Of a stretch of DNA of 35,667 nucleotides, positions 33,213 to 35,667 are shown in pieces. Location of the stretch: NCBI RefSeq assembly GCF_900176645.1, contig NZ_FXAN01000082.1:1-35667 (forward strand), in the 5' to 3' direction. The translations under genes were made by a program, and so were the position numbers. The DNA comes from Burkholderia singularis (lineage in GTDB: Bacteria > Pseudomonadota > Gammaproteobacteria > Burkholderiales > Burkholderiaceae). Below the pieces are notes generated by a model that saw only the letters and a list, made by a program, of their open reading frames with translations, searched no databases and had not been told where the DNA came from. How positions within the stretch are numbered: the stretch's first letter is position 1; the number at the start of each line of letters is the position of its first letter.

Positions 33213-35291
33213 ATGCTCCGGAACGCCCTCAAACGCCTGGTCTGCTTTGCGCCGACAATACGCGCTCTTTGCATGCCCTGGCTTCTTCTTGCGACGCGCG
33301 TCTGGTTCGGACAGGTCGTGCTCGTGCATCAGATCATGGTCATGGCGGCAAGCAATGATGTCGGGCTACCCGGCGCCACCTTGCATGCGCCATCCAGCGT
33401 GCAGGCCGCGCTGCACGGTATCGTGCCGCTCCTGCTCACCGCAGGTCTCCTGACCCGCCCCATAGCACTGGTGTTGCTCGTTGGCGGATACGGATCGATG
33501 GGTCTTGGTCCAGCCGGAGCCAAGCTTGTACTGCTCGCGTGGCTAGTCGTGCTGGGTCCTGGAACATTGTCCCTCGACGCGTTGCTGGCGCGAGGCCTCA
33601 TGTGGGCCCCACTTGGGCCGGTCCGACAGATCCGGAAAATCTATGAGCTGATCGAACGATATATTTCACCTGTGCTCCTGCTTGTCTCGCGCGCAGGCAT
33701 CGCGGCATCGCTCAGTCTCGCTTCCGCATCGATGCTTTCGCTGTTCACGCAGGCCGCTCATCACGGGCTGGCAACCCTGTTCGTCTACCCCTCATGGGGC
33801 GCCGCGATCCTCGCATTCTGCATCGCAGTCGGCTGCATGACACGGCCGGCGATGCTGATCTATGCCGTCATGGTTCCATTCGCCGGCATAGCCATGTCCA
33901 TGGACGACAGACTCGCCATTCTTCTGCTGCTACTGATGTTCGTCGCCACGGGACCCGGCGTCTTCTCGGTCGATCGATGGTTCGCCCGCTGGGTGTTCAG
34001 CAGCGCGCAGGCAGAAGAAAGCCGGTTGGATCGGTATCCGCAGGTTGTGGTGGTAGGCGGTGGCTTCGGCGGGATCGCGACGGTTCGCGGGCTAAGCAAA
34101 TCACGCTGCGAGATAACCCTGATCGATCAACGGAACCATCATTTGTTTCAGCCGCTGCTGTACCAGATCGCAACAGCCGCGCTGTCGCCCGGGGAAATCG
34201 CAACCCCAATCCGAAGCCTTTTTCGCGGACAGCGAAACGTCCAGGTACGTCTGGGAAGAGTCACCGGCATCGACGCCACCACTCGCGAAGTGCTGGTCGG
34301 CGCGGCCAGGGTGAAATTCGACTATCTCGTACTGGCAACTGGCGCACGTCACAGCTACTTCGGCAACGATCACTGGGCATCGTACGCGCCCGGGCTGAAG
34401 AGCATAGAGGACGCAACCTCGATAAGGAGCCGTCTGCTGCGGGCGTTTGAAGAGGCGGAATCGGCCGCCGATGAAGCAACCCGTGCCGCGTGGCTCACCT
34501 TCGTCATCATCGGGGGAGGGCCGACCGGAGTCGAACTGGCCGGCGCGATTGCGGAATTGGCGCACCATGCGATGGATCAGGAATATCGCACGATCGACCC
34601 ATCGACGTCGCGGGTGATTCTGATTCATGCCGGGCCGCGCGTTCTGCCGACCTTCCCACCTTCGTTGTCTGCCGCCGCGGAGCATTCCCTTCGCAAGATG
34701 GGTGTCACGATGTACCTCGATACCAAGGTGCTGGGCGTCGATCAACATGGCGCCGATCTTGGCAAAGATCGCATTGCATCCCGCACAATCCTGTGGGCTG
34801 CCGGGGTGGCGGCGTCGCCAGTTGCCAGATGGTTGAACCAGCCAGAGGACGGGGCCGGACGAATCAAAGTCAGCGACGACCTCTCTGTTCCGGCCGTGGA
34901 AGGCGTTTACGCGATTGGCGATACGGCGTCGAGTCTGGGTTGGAAAGGAGCAGCGGTACCGGGGTTGGCGCCTGCCGCCAAACAGCAAGGAAAATATGCC
35001 GCACGCGTGATCGACGCGCAGCTTGCGGGGCGCCGTCCGCCTCCCCCCTTTCGATACAAACATTTTGGAAGCCTGGCAACGATCGGGCGTCAGGCTGCTG
35101 TGGCGGAGATAGGCCCCATTCGTATGTGGGGCGCGCCGGCCTGGTGGTTCTGGGGCGCCGCACATATCGCGTTCCTCACCGGAGGGCCAAACCGGGCGAA
35201 GGTCATGCTGGATTGGTTCTGGGCCTATGTCACATACCGACGCAGCACGAGACTCATAACCGATCCGGCTTCTGACAGGCAGTCCGATTGA
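33213..35291 (+). CDS. DoxX-like / type II NADH dehydrogenase fusion protein
   Basis: A 692-aa two-part protein. Residues 1-265 are hydrophobic, with about eight helices, and look like two DoxX-type four-helix units (GIVPLLLTAGLLTRPIALVL, then AFCIAVGCMTRPAMLI). Residues 275-692 are a type II NADH dehydrogenase (NDH-2): FAD-binding VVVVGGGFGG (282-287), the HHLFQPLLYQ motif, NAD-binding VIIGGGPTGVELAG near 433-447 and the FAD AIGDTAS near 567. It would oxidise NAD(P)H and reduce quinone at the membrane. It lies 144 bp after the second NrsF on the same strand. Start ATG 33213 lacks a strong Shine-Dalgarno; Met21 is an alternative. Confidence 0.85.
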   Translation: MLRNALKRLVCFAPTIRALCMPWLLLATRVWFGQVVLVHQIMVMAASNDVGLPGATLHAPSSVQAALHGIVPLLLTAGLLTRPIALVLLVGGYGSMGLGPAGAKLVLLAWLVVLGPGTLSLDALLARGLMWAPLGPVRQIRKIYELIERYISPVLLLVSRAGIAASLSLASASMLSLFTQAAHHGLATLFVYPSWGAAILAFCIAVGCMTRPAMLIYAVMVPFAGIAMSMDDRLAILLLLLMFVATGPGVFSVDRWFARWVFSSAQAEESRLDRYPQVVVVGGGFGGIATVRGLSKSRCEITLIDQRNHHLFQPLLYQIATAALSPGEIATPIRSLFRGQRNVQVRLGRVTGIDATTREVLVGAARVKFDYLVLATGARHSYFGNDHWASYAPGLKSIEDATSIRSRLLRAFEEAESAADEATRAAWLTFVIIGGGPTGVELAGAIAELAHHAMDQEYRTIDPSTSRVILIHAGPRVLPTFPPSLSAAAEHSLRKMGVTMYLDTKVLGVDQHGADLGKDRIASRTILWAAGVAASPVARWLNQPEDGAGRIKVSDDLSVPAVEGVYAIGDTASSLGWKGAAVPGLAPAAKQQGKYAARVIDAQLAGRRPPPPFRYKHFGSLATIGRQAAVAEIGPIRMWGAPAWWFWGAAHIAFLTGGPNRAKVMLDWFWAYVTYRRSTRLITDPASDRQSD

Positions 35292-35357
35292 ATGTCCGCC
35301 GGGTGCACAGAGCTGTACGGAGCCGGTGTGGCCGCACCGACTCCCTCAGGTTTCGCT

Positions 35358-35667
35358 TCAGTCCGGCATACCGTTGAGCAGTTCGGGCGGCGGCGTCAAA
35401 CTGGTGTAGGTGACCGCGACGACCTTCGACACGTGCTTGCTGACCGACGTCCCCACCGGAATCGAGACCGTGACTGGCGACCCGGTCGACGAGGCGCACG
35501 TATAGATCGGCAAGTTCGATTGCTTGGTCGAGAGAAGTGGCCTCGCGAATTCGGACAGTTGGATAAGTAAGGCGGCCAGGGCCTGAGCCGGCGATAATGC
35601 CGGCAAAGGAACCCGGAAGATGACGAAGAGAACCCGACGGACGCACTCAGCGGCGTTCAAAGCGAAA
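35358..35667 (-). CDS. Hypothetical protein, partial at window end
   Basis: The minus-strand frame stays open from the right edge to TGA at 35358-35360, at least 100 codons. Its C-terminal half reads KQSNLPIYTCASST, PVTVSIPVGTSVSKH and VAVTYTSLTPPPELL with strong G/C third positions (TCG, GTC, CCG), suggesting real coding. I do not recognise the family. It is convergent with the DoxX-NDH-2 gene. The N-terminal part may lie beyond the window or be fused to mobile-element sequence. An overlapping minus-strand frame (35254-35646) is open but has poorer codon use. Confidence 0.45.
   Translation of the reverse strand, partial: FALNAAECVRRVLFVIFRVPLPALSPAQALAALLIQLSEFARPLLSTKQSNLPIYTCASSTGSPVTVSIPVGTSVSKHVSKVVAVTYTSLTPPPELLNGMPD

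Noticed and set aside
24420..35667. Integrase or phage genes expected for a tRNA-inserted island
   Set aside because: None of the open frames resembles a tyrosine integrase, excisionase or phage structural protein, so an active island cannot be claimed from this window.

Overview
The window looks like chromosomal DNA of a Burkholderia species. It is GC-rich with strong G/C third-position bias, and it carries a Burkholderia-type core gene set: rlmJ, an aromatic aminotransferase, uvrB, ftrABCD, hemP, bfd-tonB-exbBD, murI, bfr, a class I fumarase and acs. The species cannot be fixed from sequence reading alone.

Region 1 (1-4838) starts inside an IS66-type element whose terminal repeat ends 3 bp after the rlmJ stop codon. 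It continues with rlmJ and tyrB on the minus strand and uvrB on the plus strand.

Region 2 (about 4960-15982) is an iron block. ftrABCD (ferrous iron uptake) runs on the plus strand. Lone hemP, bfd-tonB-exbB-exbD and bacterioferritin run on the minus strand. Fur-like sites precede ftrA, hemP and bfd. A DUF1857 gene, a divergent pirin/LysR pair and murI are interleaved. A 20-codon membrane-peptide ORF with a strong Shine-Dalgarno lies between bfd and tonB.

Region 3 (16138-24234) is central metabolism and transport: class I fumarase, a YqhA/UPF0114 membrane protein, an EamA exporter, then acs followed by a two-subunit Na+/solute symporter (DUF4212 plus large subunit), probably for acetate or related acids.

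Region 4 (24330-35667) starts at tRNA-Ser(GGA) and looks like an accessory region. It holds a decayed CHAD-domain gene, an IS30 transposase tail, and a LysR/AhpD-like/PPOX-like redox group. It then holds the most interesting locus: sigma factor and NrsF-type anti-sigma, then a bufferin (RiPP) operon. That operon has a BufA1-like DUF2282 precursor with four Cys, a DUF692/MNIO modifying enzyme, a DUF2063 partner, a DoxX protein and a SECOND NrsF paralogue. A gene fusing DoxX-like membrane domains to a type II NADH dehydrogenase follows. A sequence matching the sigma-F promoter pattern (TGTAACC-N16-CGAA) precedes the precursor gene. The bufferin core belongs to a described family of metal-stress (copper) RiPPs. 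The second NrsF, which lacks one of two Cys found in the first, the 30-codon ORF coupled to the sigma gene, the 13-C tract and the DoxX-NDH-2 neighbour are the features I would pursue as unusual.
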